From contig MKJX01000173.1 of NCBI GenBank assembly GCA_001942415.1, positions 124,001 to 188,000 of the forward strand: DNA of 64,000 nucleotides. Reading direction: 5' to 3'. How positions within the stretch are numbered: position 1 is the first letter of the stretch; every line of letters begins with the position of its first letter. Position numbers and translations under genes: made by a program. The DNA is from Pseudonocardia sp. CNS-139. Lineage in GTDB: Bacteria; Actinomycetota; Actinomycetes; Mycobacteriales; Pseudonocardiaceae. Shown here piece after piece: positions 9,841 through 18,833 of the stretch. Under the pieces are notes generated by a model. The model was given only the letters and a program-made list of their open reading frames with translations. It was not told the origin of the DNA and ran no database searches.

Positions 9841-10853
9841 TCAGGCGGTCTCGTGGAGGGCGATCTCCGTGCGCATGACGACCGGGGCCTGCGGCTCGCC
9901 GTGCTCGATCGTGTCGAGCAGGCGGGTGGCCAGCGCCTCGCCCATCTCGATGATCGGCTGCCGGACCGACGTGATCGACGGCCGGGCGGAGGCGCGAGCG
10001 GGGAGGCGTCGAACCCGACCAGCGCGACGTCGTCCGGCACCCGCCGGCCCGACTCGGCCAGCACCTGCAGCGCGCCCAGTGCCATCAGGTCGTTCGCCAC
10101 GAACACGGCGTCGAGGTCGGGGGCGTCGACCAGCAGCCGCTCCATGGCGCGCCGCCCGCCCTGCACGGAGAAGTCGCCCTCGACCGTGCCGTGCCCGGCG
10201 AGCCCGTGCGCGGCGAGCTCGTCCTCGTAGCCGGCGAGCCGGTCGATCGACGGGGTCATGTCCATCGGGCCGGTGATCGTCGCGATCCGCCGCCGGCCGC
10301 GGTCCACGAGCAGCCGGACGGCCGAGCGGGCGCCGCCGAAGTTGTCCGCCGACACGTACGACAGGCCCGCGACCTCGCCGAACGGGCGGCCGGCGAGGAT
10401 CACCGGGATGCCGTCGGCCTGCAGCTGGCGCGGCAGCGGGTCGTCGCCGTGCAGCGACACGAGGATCACGCCGTCGAGGTGGCCGCCGCGGGCGAACCGC
10501 TCGAAGCGCTCCCGGTCCGGGGCCGACCCGAGGATCGTGAACACCAGCTGCACGTCCCGCTCGGCCACGGCGGTGTGCGCGCCGCGCAGCACGAGCGCGA
10601 AGTAGGGGTCGGCGAAGAAGCGCTCCTCGGACTCCACCACGACGAACGCGATCGACCCGCTGCGCCGCGTCATGAGCGAACGCGCCGCGCGGTTGGTCAC
10701 GTACGACAGCTCGGCCGCCGCGGCCAGCACGGCCTCCCTGGCCTGCGCCCCGACCGACGGCGACCCGGCCAGCACCCGTCCGGCCGTGGCACGGGAGACC
10801 CCGGCCAGTGCCGCGACCTGCTCCAGGGTCGGTGCCGTCCGACGAGCTGTCAT
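9841..10853 (-). CDS. LacI-family transcriptional repressor (copy 1), frameshifted
   Basis: DNA-binding sugar-responsive repressor. N-terminal helix-turn-helix TLEQVAALAGVSRATAGRV and hinge ELSYVTNRAARSLMTRRSG, then a periplasmic-binding-protein-like effector domain (HLDGVILVSLHGDD, DAVFVANDLMALGALQVL). The frame breaks near 10000 in a G-rich run; the repaired end reads SVRQPIIEMGEALATRLL and stops at 9841. It sits immediately upstream of the paired operators and the sugar operon on the same strand and is the obvious candidate regulator. It is a close paralogue of the next gene upstream, from which it is separated by 32 bp. Confidence 0.93.
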
Positions 10854-10885
10854 GCCCGAAGGATGCCAGGTCGGTGTGCGCCGGC

Positions 10886-11905
10886 TCAGGCGCTGGCGCG
10901 CGCCACCACGTCCGTGGGCATCACGAGCGGGGCCTGCGGGCCGTCCTCGATCACGGCGATCAGCCGCTCGGCCATGGCCTCGCCCATGGCGACGATCGGC
11001 TGGCGCACGGTGGTGAGCGCCGGGTGCACGGACGCCGCGAGCGGGGAGTCGTCGAACCCGACGAGCGCGACGTCGTGGGGGACGCGCCGGCCGCTCTCGG
11101 CGATCGCCTGCATCGCACCGAACGCCATCAGGTCGTTGGCCGCGAACACGGCGTCCAGCCCTGGCCGGGCGGCCAGGAGCTCGCTCATCGCGCGGCGGCC
11201 GCCGGCCACGGTGAAGTCGCCGTCGGCCACGCCGTGGGCGGCGAGGTCGTGCGCGGCCAGCCCGGCGAGGAAGCCGTCGCGGCGGTCGATGGCGGCCGGC
11301 ATGTCGAGTGGCCCGGTGATCGTCGCGATCCGCTCGCGGCCGCGGTGGGTGAGGTAGTCGACGGCCGAGCGGGCGCCGCCGGTGTTGTCCGCGTCGACGT
11401 AGGCCAGCCCGTCGACCGGCCGGAACGGGCGGCCGGACAGCACCACCGGCACGCCTGCGTCCTGCAGCCGCTGCGGCAGTGGGTCGTCGCCGTGCAGCGA
11501 CACCAGGATCACGCCGTCGAGGTGGCCGCCGGCCGCGAAGCGCTCGAAGCGCTCCCGGTCGCGGGCCGACGCGAGGATGGAGAACACGAGCTGCACGTCG
11601 TGGCCCGCGAGCGCGGCGTGCGCCCCGCGCAGCACCAGCGCGAAGTGCGGGTCGGCGAAGAACCGCTCCTCCGGCTCGCCCACGACGAAGCCGATCGAGT
11701 CGCTGCGGCGGGTCATGAGCGAGCGCGCGGCCCGGTTGGTCACGTACGACAGCTCGGCCGCGGCCGCCAGCACCGCCTCCCGGGCCTGCTCGCCGACCGT
11801 GGTGGAGCCGGCCAGCACGCGCCCGGCCGTCGCCCGGGACACGCCCGCCAGCGCCGCCACCGACTCCAGAGTGGGGGCGCTGCGCCCCGCCGGTCTCGCC
11901 GTCAC
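10886..11905 (-). CDS. LacI-family transcriptional repressor (copy 2)
   Basis: Intact 339-residue LacI-family repressor starting at a GTG. HTH TLESVAALAGVSRATAGRV, hinge helix NRAARSLMTRRSDSIGFVV, effector domain with HLDGVILVSLHGDDPLPQRL and VFAANDLMAFGAMQA, ending TTVRQPIVAMGEAMAERLI. It parallels its downstream neighbour along the whole length, with identical recognition helices (SRATAGRV), so both probably bind the same GAGAGCGCTCTC operators; differences are concentrated in the effector domain. This looks like a recent tandem duplication. It is transcribed toward the sugar operon, probably together with copy 1. Confidence 0.95.
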   Translation of the reverse strand: MTARPAGRSAPTLESVAALAGVSRATAGRVLAGSTTVGEQAREAVLAAAAELSYVTNRAARSLMTRRSDSIGFVVGEPEERFFADPHFALVLRGAHAALAGHDVQLVFSILASARDRERFERFAAGGHLDGVILVSLHGDDPLPQRLQDAGVPVVLSGRPFRPVDGLAYVDADNTGGARSAVDYLTHRGRERIATITGPLDMPAAIDRRDGFLAGLAAHDLAAHGVADGDFTVAGGRRAMSELLAARPGLDAVFAANDLMAFGAMQAIAESGRRVPHDVALVGFDDSPLAASVHPALTTVRQPIVAMGEAMAERLIAVIEDGPQAPLVMPTDVVARASA

Positions 11906-11950
11906 CCGTGAAGCATCGCAGAACCGCAGGTCAGGGTGGGCCGGGGAGCG

Positions 11951-12891
11951 TCACCTGCCGGTGTCGTGCAACCAGCCCGGGTGGTCGTCCCACGCCCGGA
12001 GCCGGATCTCCGAGCCGAACGCGCGGTCCCGGCCGGTGACGGGGTCGCGGAACTCCAGCGTGCGCGCGAGCAGCTGCAGCGGGCGCGTGAAGTCGCCGAG
12101 CGGCTTCTCGGTGAGCACGGGGTAGAGGTCGTCGCCCAGGATCGGCACGCCCAGCCCGGCCATGTGGACGCGCAGCTGGTGCGTGCGCCCGGTCTCGGGG
12201 ACGAGCCGGTAGCGCGCCCGGCCGGCCCGCTCGCCGAGCAGCTCGACGTGCGTCACGGCGTTGACCGGCCCGGGCACCTCGGCCGCGCAGATCACCCCGC
12301 GCTCCTTGACGATGCGGCTGCGGACCGTGCACGGCAGCGCGAGCCCGGCGCGTGCGGCGCGACGGCCTCGTACGTCTTGCGGACCCGCCGGTCCCGGAAG
12401 AGGGTCTGGTACGCCCCGCGCAGCGCGGGGTCGACCACGAACATGAGCACGCCGGCCGTCGCGCGGTCGAGGCGGTGCGCCGGGCTGAGCGCGGGCAGGT
12501 CCAGCTCCCGGCGCAGCCGCACGAGCGCGGTCTCCACGACGTGCCTGCCGCGCGGGATGGTGGCGAGGAAGTGCGGCTTGTCCACCACGAGCAGCTGCTC
12601 GTCGCGGTGCAGCACCCGGATCGGGAACGGCACCGGGACCTCGTCGGGCAGGTCCCGGTGGAACCACAGGAACGCCTCGGGCACGTACGGGGCGTCGGGC
12701 GCGATCGGCCCGTCGAGCCCGACGATGCGCTGCTCGTGCAGCATCGCGTCGATCCGGGCCGGGTCGACGCGGGGGAGGCGTTCGACGAGGTGGTCGCGCA
12801 TCGTCGCCCACGACGTCTCGGCCGGGGTGCGCAGCCGGACGGCGTCGAGCCCGTGGCGGGGCGGGAGCGGCGAGCGCAGCCTGCGTCTCAC
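11951..12891 (-). CDS. RluA-family pseudouridine synthase, frameshifted
   Basis: Converts specific uridines in rRNA or tRNA to pseudouridine. The catalytic motif HRLDRATAGV, with the essential aspartate, is at about residue 135; VLHRDEQLLVVDKP precedes it and GRTHQLRVHMAGLGVPILGDDLY follows in two parts, all classical for RluA. One frame break near 12355; restored, the protein is about 313 residues from GTG 12891 to TGA 11951. The N-terminal extension with EAFLWFHRDLPDEVPVPF is typical of actinobacterial members. It begins about 30 bp after the upstream XRE regulator gene and may be co-transcribed by position only. Confidence 0.92.
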
Positions 12892-12922
12892 GGGCGCCCG
12901 CCCCGGGCGCCGAGCGGTCGGC

Positions 12923-13866
12923 TCAGATCTCGTCCCGCAGCGCGAGCAGGATGCCCTCCGTGCGGTCGGGCGGGTCGACCTGCGCGCACAGCCGGTCCAT
13001 GACGGCGGCGTGTCGACGCGGACCGCTTGTCGAGGTAGAGCGAGCTGGTGAGCTGCTCCAGGTAGACGATGTCGGCAGGTCGGGCTCGGCGAAGCGCAGG
13101 ATGCGAACGGGCCGCCGGCCGCCGCGTGGCCGCCGTAGTCGAACGGGGCGATCTGCAGCGAGACGTTCGGCAGCGTGTTCATCGCGATCAGGTGGTCGAA
13201 CTGCACGCGCATCTGCTCGGACCCGACGAGCGGGCGGCGCAGCGCGGCCTCGTCGATCACGGCCACAGCGTGGGGGCGGTCGGGGGAGGTGGAGGCGAGC
13301 TCCTGGCCGGCGGCCATCCGCAGCTCGACGCGCCTCTCGACCTCCACGGAGTCCGTGTGGCCGAGGCGGGTGACGGCGCGTGCGTAGTCGCGCGTCTGCA
13401 GCAGGCCGGGGATGAACTGCAGCTCGTAGGTGCGGATGACCGACGCCGCCTGCTCCAGCCCGATGTACGTCTCGAACCAGGTGGGCAGCAGGTCGGCGTA
13501 GCGGTGCCACCAGCCGGGCGCGTTGGCCTGGCGGGCGAGGCGGAGGAACTGCTCGCGCTCGACCGGCTCGACGATGCCGTAGAGCGTGAGCAGGTCGGCG
13601 ACGTCGCGCTCCTTGAAGCCGACGCGGCCCAGCTCCAGGCGGCTGATCTTGGCGGGCGACGCGCGGATCGCCTCACCCGCGCGCTCCCTGCTGACGCCCG
13701 CGGCCTCACGCCGCCGGCGCAGCTCGCCGCCCAGCCCGATGCGCAGCACGGTGGGGCCGGTGGCGGTGGACGCCGGAGCGAGCGCGCCTACCGCCTCCGG
13801 CTCCAGCTCGTCCGACGCCGGGCTCACAGCCGTCCCCGATCCGTGGACCTCGATCGGGGGCAGCAC
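12923..13866 (-). CDS. XRE-family regulator with DUF5753 domain, frameshifted
   Basis: Helix-turn-helix protein of the large actinobacterial family related to WhiJ/Scr1-associated regulators. HTH at about residues 45-100 (LGGELRRRREAAGVSRER, ISRLELGRVGFKERDV), then the DUF5753 domain (LLPTWFETYIGLEQAAS, FIPGLLQTRDYARAV, MLIAMNTLPNVSLQIAPF-type core). The frame breaks near 13115 and 13020-13060; the repaired C-terminus (LYLDKRSDVDTYAAVMDRL) stops at 12923. A DUF397 protein is encoded just upstream on the same strand, the partner usually seen with this family; such pairs act in developmental or antibiotic regulation in Streptomyces, sometimes in a toxin-antitoxin-like fashion. Start GTG 13866. 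Confidence 0.88.
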
Positions 13867-14042
13867 CCGGCGGGCGGGCGGACCGTGTCAGTTGTCACGC
13901 CGTTCATCGTCGCACCGTGTCCATGGCTGAACCGCACTCTCCCCCAGGGGTGTTGTGACGAAGGAGTGTTGCATGCGAACCGTAGTGAGCAGTGTCACTC
14001 CACCGGTGTTCGCCCGGGTGGTGCAGCGGCGTTACAAGCCCT

Positions 14043-14273
14043 CTAGCAGCCGAGATCGTCGAACTCGCCGCTCCGGACGCTCCGGATGAACGCGGCGACC
14101 GCCTCGCGGGTGCTGACGAGGACCGGACCGGCGGGATGGCGCGAATTCCGCAGCGCGATGGCCCCTCCGGCGAGTTCTGCCAGCTCAACGCAGTTTCCGC
14201 TGGGGTTGCTGGCCGTGCTCTTGCGCCAACGTGTGTCGACAGATACTGATTGCACGTGCAGATGCTCATGCAC
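14043..14273 (-). CDS. DUF397 domain protein
   Basis: Small (about 76 residues) actinobacterial DUF397 protein. The domain is seen in full: RWRKSTASNPSGNCVELA, VALRNSRHPAGPVL-like IALRNSRHPAGPVLVST, and AFIRSVRSGEFDDL at the end. Start GTG 14273 is preferred over upstream in-frame codons because the domain begins about 15 residues later; the frame is open to 14348. It lies on the same strand as and upstream of the DUF5753/XRE regulator, the classic neighbourhood. DUF397 proteins are thought to antagonise or modulate the paired XRE regulator; that role is known for a few Streptomyces members only. Confidence 0.88.
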   Translation of the reverse strand: MHEHLHVQSVSVDTRWRKSTASNPSGNCVELAELAGGAIALRNSRHPAGPVLVSTREAVAAFIRSVRSGEFDDLGC

Positions 14274-14275
14274 TG

Positions 14276-14292
14276 GCACTTGCGAGTGCAAG
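14276..14292. promoter_or_regulatory. Palindrome in the divergent DUF397/14369 promoter region
   Basis: Overlapping inverted repeats GCACT-TGCG-AGTGC (14276-14289) and CTTGC-GAGT-GCAAG (14279-14292) lie between divergent genes and just upstream of the DUF397 start. A related GTGCAAG recurs near 14343. Candidate binding site for the XRE regulator; no functional evidence. Confidence 0.35.
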
Positions 14293-14368
14293 ACCGGAGC
14301 GACACGATCGTGATGCGACGAACGACACCCGACTGGGTGAGCGTGCAAGTACTGGACGGGGGAGAGCG

Positions 14369-14719
14369 ATGAGTTACTCCTGGGGGGCGAGCCGGAGCCC
14401 GGCGCGCCCCAACGGCGCCCGGATCGGGGGCCTGGCCCTCGACGCGCCCCCGGTCGCGCCGGTGCGCCGGGACGGGGGGCAGTCCCGGCCCGACGGCGAC
14501 GGGGCCGGCCCCGTCACGGAGCAGCACCGCGTGGCGGCCGAGCTGGCCCCGATGGTCGAGGTCTGGCAGCGGCTGCTCGCGCAGCACGTGCCCGACCGCG
14601 CCGGCCGCTGCCGCACGTGCACCAAGGGCGGCACCGGCCTCCCGTCCACACCCTGGCCGTGTGTCATCCACGGCATCGCGGACCTCGCCCGGCGCCGCTA
14701 CGACGCCGAGCACAGATAG
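14369..14719 (+). CDS. Conserved hypothetical protein with cysteine motif
   Basis: 116-residue protein with a disordered Pro/Gly/Arg-rich first half and a conserved-looking second half: EVWQRLLAQHVPDRAGRCRT, then CTKGGTGLPSTPWPC. Three cysteines in the C-x2-C-x12-C arrangement plus HGIADLARRRY suggest a small metal-binding or zinc-ribbon-like fold. ATG 14369 follows a strong GGGGGAGAG. It is divergent from the DUF397/XRE pair; short proteins with this C-T-C...TPWPC pattern are often found beside such pairs in Pseudonocardiaceae, as far as I recall. Function unknown. Confidence 0.7.
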   Translation: MSYSWGASRSPARPNGARIGGLALDAPPVAPVRRDGGQSRPDGDGAGPVTEQHRVAAELAPMVEVWQRLLAQHVPDRAGRCRTCTKGGTGLPSTPWPCVIHGIADLARRRYDAEHR

Positions 14720-14753
14720 CTCGCTCCCCAACCGAGCCAGCTCCCCGGCTGCA

Positions 14754-14806
14754 GCCAGGAAAGCCACGTTCGGTGACGTCGATCAGCTGAACGTGGCTTT
14801 CCTGGC
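14754..14806. terminator. Perfect 18-bp inverted repeat, terminator-like
   Basis: Arms GCCAGGAAAGCCACGTTC (14754-14771) and its exact complement (14789-14806) enclose a 17-nt loop. It lies 34 bp after the stop of the 14369-14719 gene and would form a very stable hairpin. The sequence resembles hairpins dispersed behind genes in some Pseudonocardiaceae genomes (from memory). It may be both terminator and repeat-family member. Confidence 0.65.
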
Positions 14807-15020
14807 GTCCTCGGCCGTGGTCGGCGCCTTCCCCGGTGGCGATCCGTCATGCGCTCTGCGGTCGGTTCCGCGCGCTCACCGGTCCCCGGCCCAGCGCCTT
14901 CCGCACCCCCGTCGGACAGGTGCGCGTCGGCCGGCGCCTCGCCGTCGTCAGCGCTCGCCGTGGCCGCTCAGCGCGGCGACGACCGGGCGGGTCGGCGGCC
15001 CGCGTGACAGATTGGGCGCC
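14807..15020. other. Gene-poor interval
   Basis: Together with the hairpin before it, this forms the 300-bp gap between 14719 and 15021. Short open frames exist here but none has a recognisable product or ribosome-binding site. No gene is called; the promoter of the next gene presumably lies near its 3' end. Confidence 0.4.
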
Positions 15021-15230
15021 ATGACCGACCAGGAGTGGTACTACTGCCTCCGGCACAACACGGTCGAGCCGCGCGAGGGCTGCCGGGCCGCCGACCGGCT
15101 GGGCCCCTACCCCGACCGGGAGACCGCGGCGCGGGCCCTGGAGATCGCCCGCGAGCGCACCGAGGCGGCCGACCGGTCGGACCGGGAGTGGGCCGACCGC
15201 AACTCCGACCGCGATCCGCACCGCGGCTGA
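15021..15230 (+). CDS. Small conserved actinobacterial protein
   Basis: 69-residue acidic protein. The pattern EWYYCLRHNTVEPREGCRAA then DRLGPYPDRETAARALEIA matches a short family widespread in actinobacteria, usually of unknown function and sometimes labelled SPOR-like. Two cysteines and a histidine (C-x2-H...C) could bind metal. The C-terminal third is charged (RTEAADRSDREWADRN) and probably helical. ATG 15021 is the only sensible start. It converges on the VWA-protein gene, and the interval between the two stops is filled by a palindromic repeat cluster. Confidence 0.82.
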   Translation: MTDQEWYYCLRHNTVEPREGCRAADRLGPYPDRETAARALEIARERTEAADRSDREWADRNSDRDPHRG

Positions 15231-15248
15231 CCCGCAGCGTACGAGCCC

Positions 15249-15397
15249 GACTCGCGTGCACCCAGACCGCGACTCGCGTGCACTTTTCCCGCGACTCGCG
15301 TGCACTTTCGGCGCGACTCGCGGGGAGCGGCCCGCCGCTCCGCGAGTCGCTGGATTGCTGCGCGCGAGTCGCTGCTTTCGTGCGCGCGAGTCGCGCG
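15249..15397. repeat. GACTCGCG/CGCGAGTC palindromic repeat cluster, copy B
   Basis: About 150 bp between two convergent stop codons. Four units of GACTCGCG (three followed by TGCAC) face three units of CGCGAGTC (two preceded by GTGCG or CTGCG). The inner pair forms a long hairpin: GCGACTCGCGGGGAGCGG pairs with CCGCTCCGCGAGTCGC (one bulged G). TGGATT follows the hairpin exactly as in copy A. It ends directly at the VWA gene's stop codon. Probable bidirectional terminator built from a dispersed repeat. Confidence 0.85.
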
Positions 15398-17061
15398 TCA
15401 GCCGCAGGACGGGCGGCAGGCGCGGCGGGCGAGGGCGTCGAGGAACACACCACGGACGTCCTGCGGCTCCAGCGCGTGGTACGACTGCCCGCCGGTCGCC
15501 TCGGCGAGCCGGCCCAGCGCCTCGACGTCGGCGTCCGGGCCGAGGCCGATCGCGATGAGCGGCACCGGACGCGTCGGGTCGGCCTCGGCGCGCAGGGTCT
15601 GCACGGCGGTCTCCAGGTCGGTGCCGCCGCTCACCTCGTTGCGCCCGTCGGTGATCAGCACGACGCTGTTGGACGCGCTCGGCTCGAACCCGGCCCGCAC
15701 GGCCCGCGTCGCCGCGATCGTCGTGTCGTAGAGCGCGGTCTCGCCGCCCAGCCGGTCGCGCAGCGTGCCGACCTGCGCGATGAGCGCCTCCCGGCGGGAC
15801 GCGGCCCCCAGCGCGGGCTCGGTGAGCGGCCCCACCGGCACGAGCTCCTGCCACGCCGTGTCCGGCGCGGGGCGGGAGGAGAACGCCCACAGCCCCACCG
15901 ACGAGGTGTCCGGGAAGAGCGCCAGCCCGGCCTGCGCGGCGTCCGCGGCCAGCCCGATCCGGTCGCTGTCGCCCACCTGCGCCGCCATCGAGCCGGACAC
16001 GTCGATCACCGCGAGCATCCGGCTCTGCAGTGTGAGCGAGCTCCAGACGCGCAGCGTGTCGACGCGAACGGGCGCGGCGGCGGCGCGGCCGGCGGCACCT
16101 GCTCGCCCAGCCAGCCGCCCTCGGACGCGGGCGGTCCGGGCAGCCGGGCGCCGTCGGGCGCGCGCAGCCCCGCCGCGCCGAACGCCGTCCGGCCGACGGG
16201 CCCGCGCAGCAGCGCCTCCAGCGCGTCGACGGCCGGCGCGACGCCCGCGGGCTCGCTGACGGGTCCGGCGTGCACGCGGACGAAGGGGAAGTCCAGCGCG
16301 GCGGTCGCGTCCTGCAGGGCGACGACCGTGACCGGTGCCCCCGCGGCGTCCGCGTTGTGCCGCACGGCGGACTGCTCGGACGCCACGAACGCCCGCGCCC
16401 CGGCCCCCTCGCGGGCCACCGCGGCGTACCCGTCGGCCGTCGAGGCGAGGGCCGTGCGGGACAGCGCCAGCACCGCGGCGACGAACTCCGGGCGCGGCCG
16501 GCCGGCGTCGTCGCCGATCGCGGTGTGCAGGGCCGAGAGCGCCGCCAGCCCGGCCCGGTCGGTGGCCGGGTCGGGCAGGGCGGGCGGCTGTGGATGGGCC
16601 AGCAGCGTGGTCCAGGCGACCGGCTGGGCCGGGTCGCCGTAGCGGGCCGCGTCGGCCTGCGGGACGGCGAGCACCACCGGCGTCGACGCCAGCGACGGCC
16701 GCTGGTCGACGAGCGCCCCGGACGCGGTGTCGAGCGCGCCGAGCGCGAGCGTCGAGTCCGGGATCCAGACGGCGGGCAGGCCCGCGGCCCGGTCCCGGAC
16801 GTCCGCGGCGAGCGTCGGCGGGGCGTCGACGACCTGGTAGCGGGCGCAGCCGGTGGCGCCCTCCGGCTGCTGGGCCAGCGCCTGCCGCACCGGCGCGACG
16901 ACGGCCGGGTCGGCCGCGACCAGCACGTCCACCGGCTCGCACGCGGTGAGCGTCCGGTACCCGAGGTAGCCGCCCGCGCCGGCGCCCGCCAGCAGCACGA
17001 GCGCGAGCAGGACGAGCGCCCAGCGGCCTCCGCGGCCCCCGCGGCGGTGCCGACCGGTCAC
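15398..17061 (-). CDS. Membrane-anchored solute-binding-like + von Willebrand A domain protein, frameshifted
   Basis: Exported protein of about 555 residues. An N-terminal anchor (WALVLLALVLLAGAGAGGYL) is followed by a domain resembling family-1 extracellular solute-binding proteins (VDVLVAADPAVVAPV, LPAVWIPDSTLALGAL, TPVVLAVPQADAARYGD). From about residue 340 there is a C-terminal VWA domain with the metal-site motif DVSGSM (MLAVIDVSGSMAAQVG), LYDTTIAATRAV and VVLITDGRNEVSGG. The frame breaks once near 16070, between the two domains. This architecture is known in actinobacteria and suggests a cell-surface metal-dependent adhesion or assembly role; no partner gene adjoins it. Two cysteines near the very C-terminus (RRACRPSCG) may form a disulfide. 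Confidence 0.88.
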
Positions 17062-17252
17062 GCGCCCTCCCGCCGTCAGCGCCGTTGTGACGCGGGGTAG
17101 CTAACCTGACGCTGGGTGAGGACGGCTACTCCCCATTCGGCCCATCAGGAATCGGGCAGTGCTGCTCCGTTCGGTGCAGCCGCTCGCCTCAGGCTGCGGC
17201 GGGACCCGGTCGAGGAGCCCGTGGACCGTGCGCAGGCGGCCGTCCGCGGTGC

Positions 17253-18032
17253 TCAGCCGGTAGCGGCCGCGAGCGCCCGCAGCAGCGGGATCGCGTCGAT
17301 CTTCTCGGGCGTCAGCTCGCTCCAGCGGATGCCGCCGTCCGGGCGGGGACCGCGCCGGGCCCGGCAGTCGATCACGCGCTCCGGGGTGACCACGAGGTCG
17401 ACCGGGGCGTCGTGCCCGGCCGTGGGGACGTCGCCGGCCGGGCGGACCTGCAGCTCGTGCACCGTCGTGACGACGAGCGTGCCCGGCCCGATGAGCCCGG
17501 CCGCGCTCGCCAGCGCGAACTCCAGGTCGGCGAACCCGCCGCCCTTGCCCAGCCGGGCGCCGTCCTCGCCGACCGCGACGCACCCGCTCACCACGAGGTC
17601 CACGGGCGTCAGGTCGGCGACGGCGACGCGGCGGGCCGAGCGGGTGGCGCCCGCGATCGACGCCGCCTTGCGCGGCGGGTCGGCCAGGTGCGCCGGGTCG
17701 AGCAGGAAGAACGGCTCCGGCTCGGCCAGCCGCGGCACGGCCATGAAGACGGTCTTGCCGTCCGCCAGCGCGCGCTGACGCACCGGGAGCTGCGCCGAGT
17801 CCGGGTTGGCCTTGACGGTCCGGGCGCCCTGCCAGGCGTCCGTGGCCCGCAGCAGCTCGGCGGCGGCCTCGGCGCCGGTGAAGTTGGAGATGCGGTTGCG
17901 CGCGCCCGGGAACCGGGCCACCCGGGCGTCGACGAGCGCCGTCCAGACCTCGTCGCGCAGGGCCGCCTTGGCGGCGAGCAGCTCGGGGTCGCCGCCGGCG
18001 TCGTGGTCGTGGCGGCGGGAGCGCGGGGTCAC
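17253..18032 (-). CDS. 5-formyltetrahydrofolate cyclo-ligase family protein
   Basis: Intact protein of about 259 residues. Family features: AAKAALRDEVWTALVDARV at the N-terminus, VKANPDSAQLPVRQRAL, RLGKGGGFADLEFALA (the phosphate-binding GxGxGxxD-like segment) and TTVHELQV. 5-FCL enzymes convert 5-formyl-THF to 5,10-methenyl-THF using ATP; this longer actinobacterial branch may act on a related substrate. GTG 18032 overlaps the stop of the upstream SDR gene by 4 bp (GTGA), so the pair is translationally coupled. Confidence 0.87.
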   Translation of the reverse strand: MTPRSRRHDHDAGGDPELLAAKAALRDEVWTALVDARVARFPGARNRISNFTGAEAAAELLRATDAWQGARTVKANPDSAQLPVRQRALADGKTVFMAVPRLAEPEPFFLLDPAHLADPPRKAASIAGATRSARRVAVADLTPVDLVVSGCVAVGEDGARLGKGGGFADLEFALASAAGLIGPGTLVVTTVHELQVRPAGDVPTAGHDAPVDLVVTPERVIDCRARRGPRPDGGIRWSELTPEKIDAIPLLRALAAATG

Positions 18033-18833
18033 GTGCGGGCCCGCGTGGCCGCGGCGCGCCGCCGGTCGCCCCACGCCCGCAGGAGCCCGAGCACCGGCAG
18101 CGCGACCCGTGGCAGCGCGGCGCCGGTGCGCATCAGCGCCGCCCGGCCGGCCGGCAGCGACCGCACGACCTGCCGCCCGGCGAGCATCGCGACCGCGGCG
18201 TCGGCGACCCGGTCCGGGGTGAGCAGCCCGAACGGCTGCGTGAACAGCATCGCCGTGCCCGGGTTGTGCTGCTCGTCGCGGACCAGCGCGGTGTCGGCGC
18301 GTCCGGGCACAGCGCGTGCGCGCGGATCGGCAGCCGGGCGAGGTCCAGCTCGCCCTGCAGGCTCGTCGTGAAGGCCAGCACCGCGGCCTTCGTCGCCGCG
18401 TAGACGGCGAGCCCGGGCACCGGCCCGTGCGCCGACATCGACGCGATGTTGAGCACGTGCCCGCCGCGCCGGCCCATCACGTCCACCGCCGCGCGGGAAC
18501 CGTGCACCACCCCGAGCAGGTTGACCTCCACCATCAGCGCGCGTCCGCCTCGGGCTGCTCCCACGCCCGCCCGGCCCGCAGCACGCCGGCGTTGTTCACC
18601 CACACCGTGACGGGCCCGAGCTCGGCCGCGGCCGCGGCGACCCGGCGGTGCTCGGTGGCGAGCCGCGCGTCCGCGACGATCGCGGTGGCGCCCAGCTCCT
18701 CGGCGGCGACCGTGACGGCGGCGGCGTCGACGTCGGTGACGACCACGCGGTGGCCGCGGGCGACGAGGCGGCGGGCGATCTCGCGGCCGAAGCCGCGGGC
18801 CGCGCCGGTGACGACGGCGACCCCGGTGCTCAT
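18029..18833 (-). CDS. SDR family NAD(P)-dependent oxidoreductase, frameshifted
   Basis: Classical short-chain dehydrogenase. Nucleotide-binding VTGAARGFGREIARRL at the start, VWVNNAGVL around residue 80, and the catalytic serine and Y-x3-K in NIASMSAHGPVPGLAVYAAT-K. Frame breaks near 18540 and 18305 are each fixed by one base. The C-terminal 80 residues (FGLLTPDRVADAAVAMLAG, ALMRTGAALPRVALPVLGLL) match the steroid/long-chain type SDR group with a C-terminal hydrophobic extension. Start ATG 18833. Coupled by overlap to the 5-FCL-like gene; substrate unknown. Confidence 0.9.

Noticed and set aside
12923..13866. Active toxin-antitoxin system from the XRE/DUF397 pair
   Set aside because: Sequence supports the families but not a toxic activity, so it is reported as a regulatory module.
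14836..15024. Short plus-strand frame before the 15021 gene
   Set aside because: Arg-rich random composition and no ribosome-binding site.
15249..15397. Possible CRISPR array
   Set aside because: Units are about 8-13 bp with 6-12 bp gaps, in two orientations around a hairpin, with no cas genes. Not a CRISPR.
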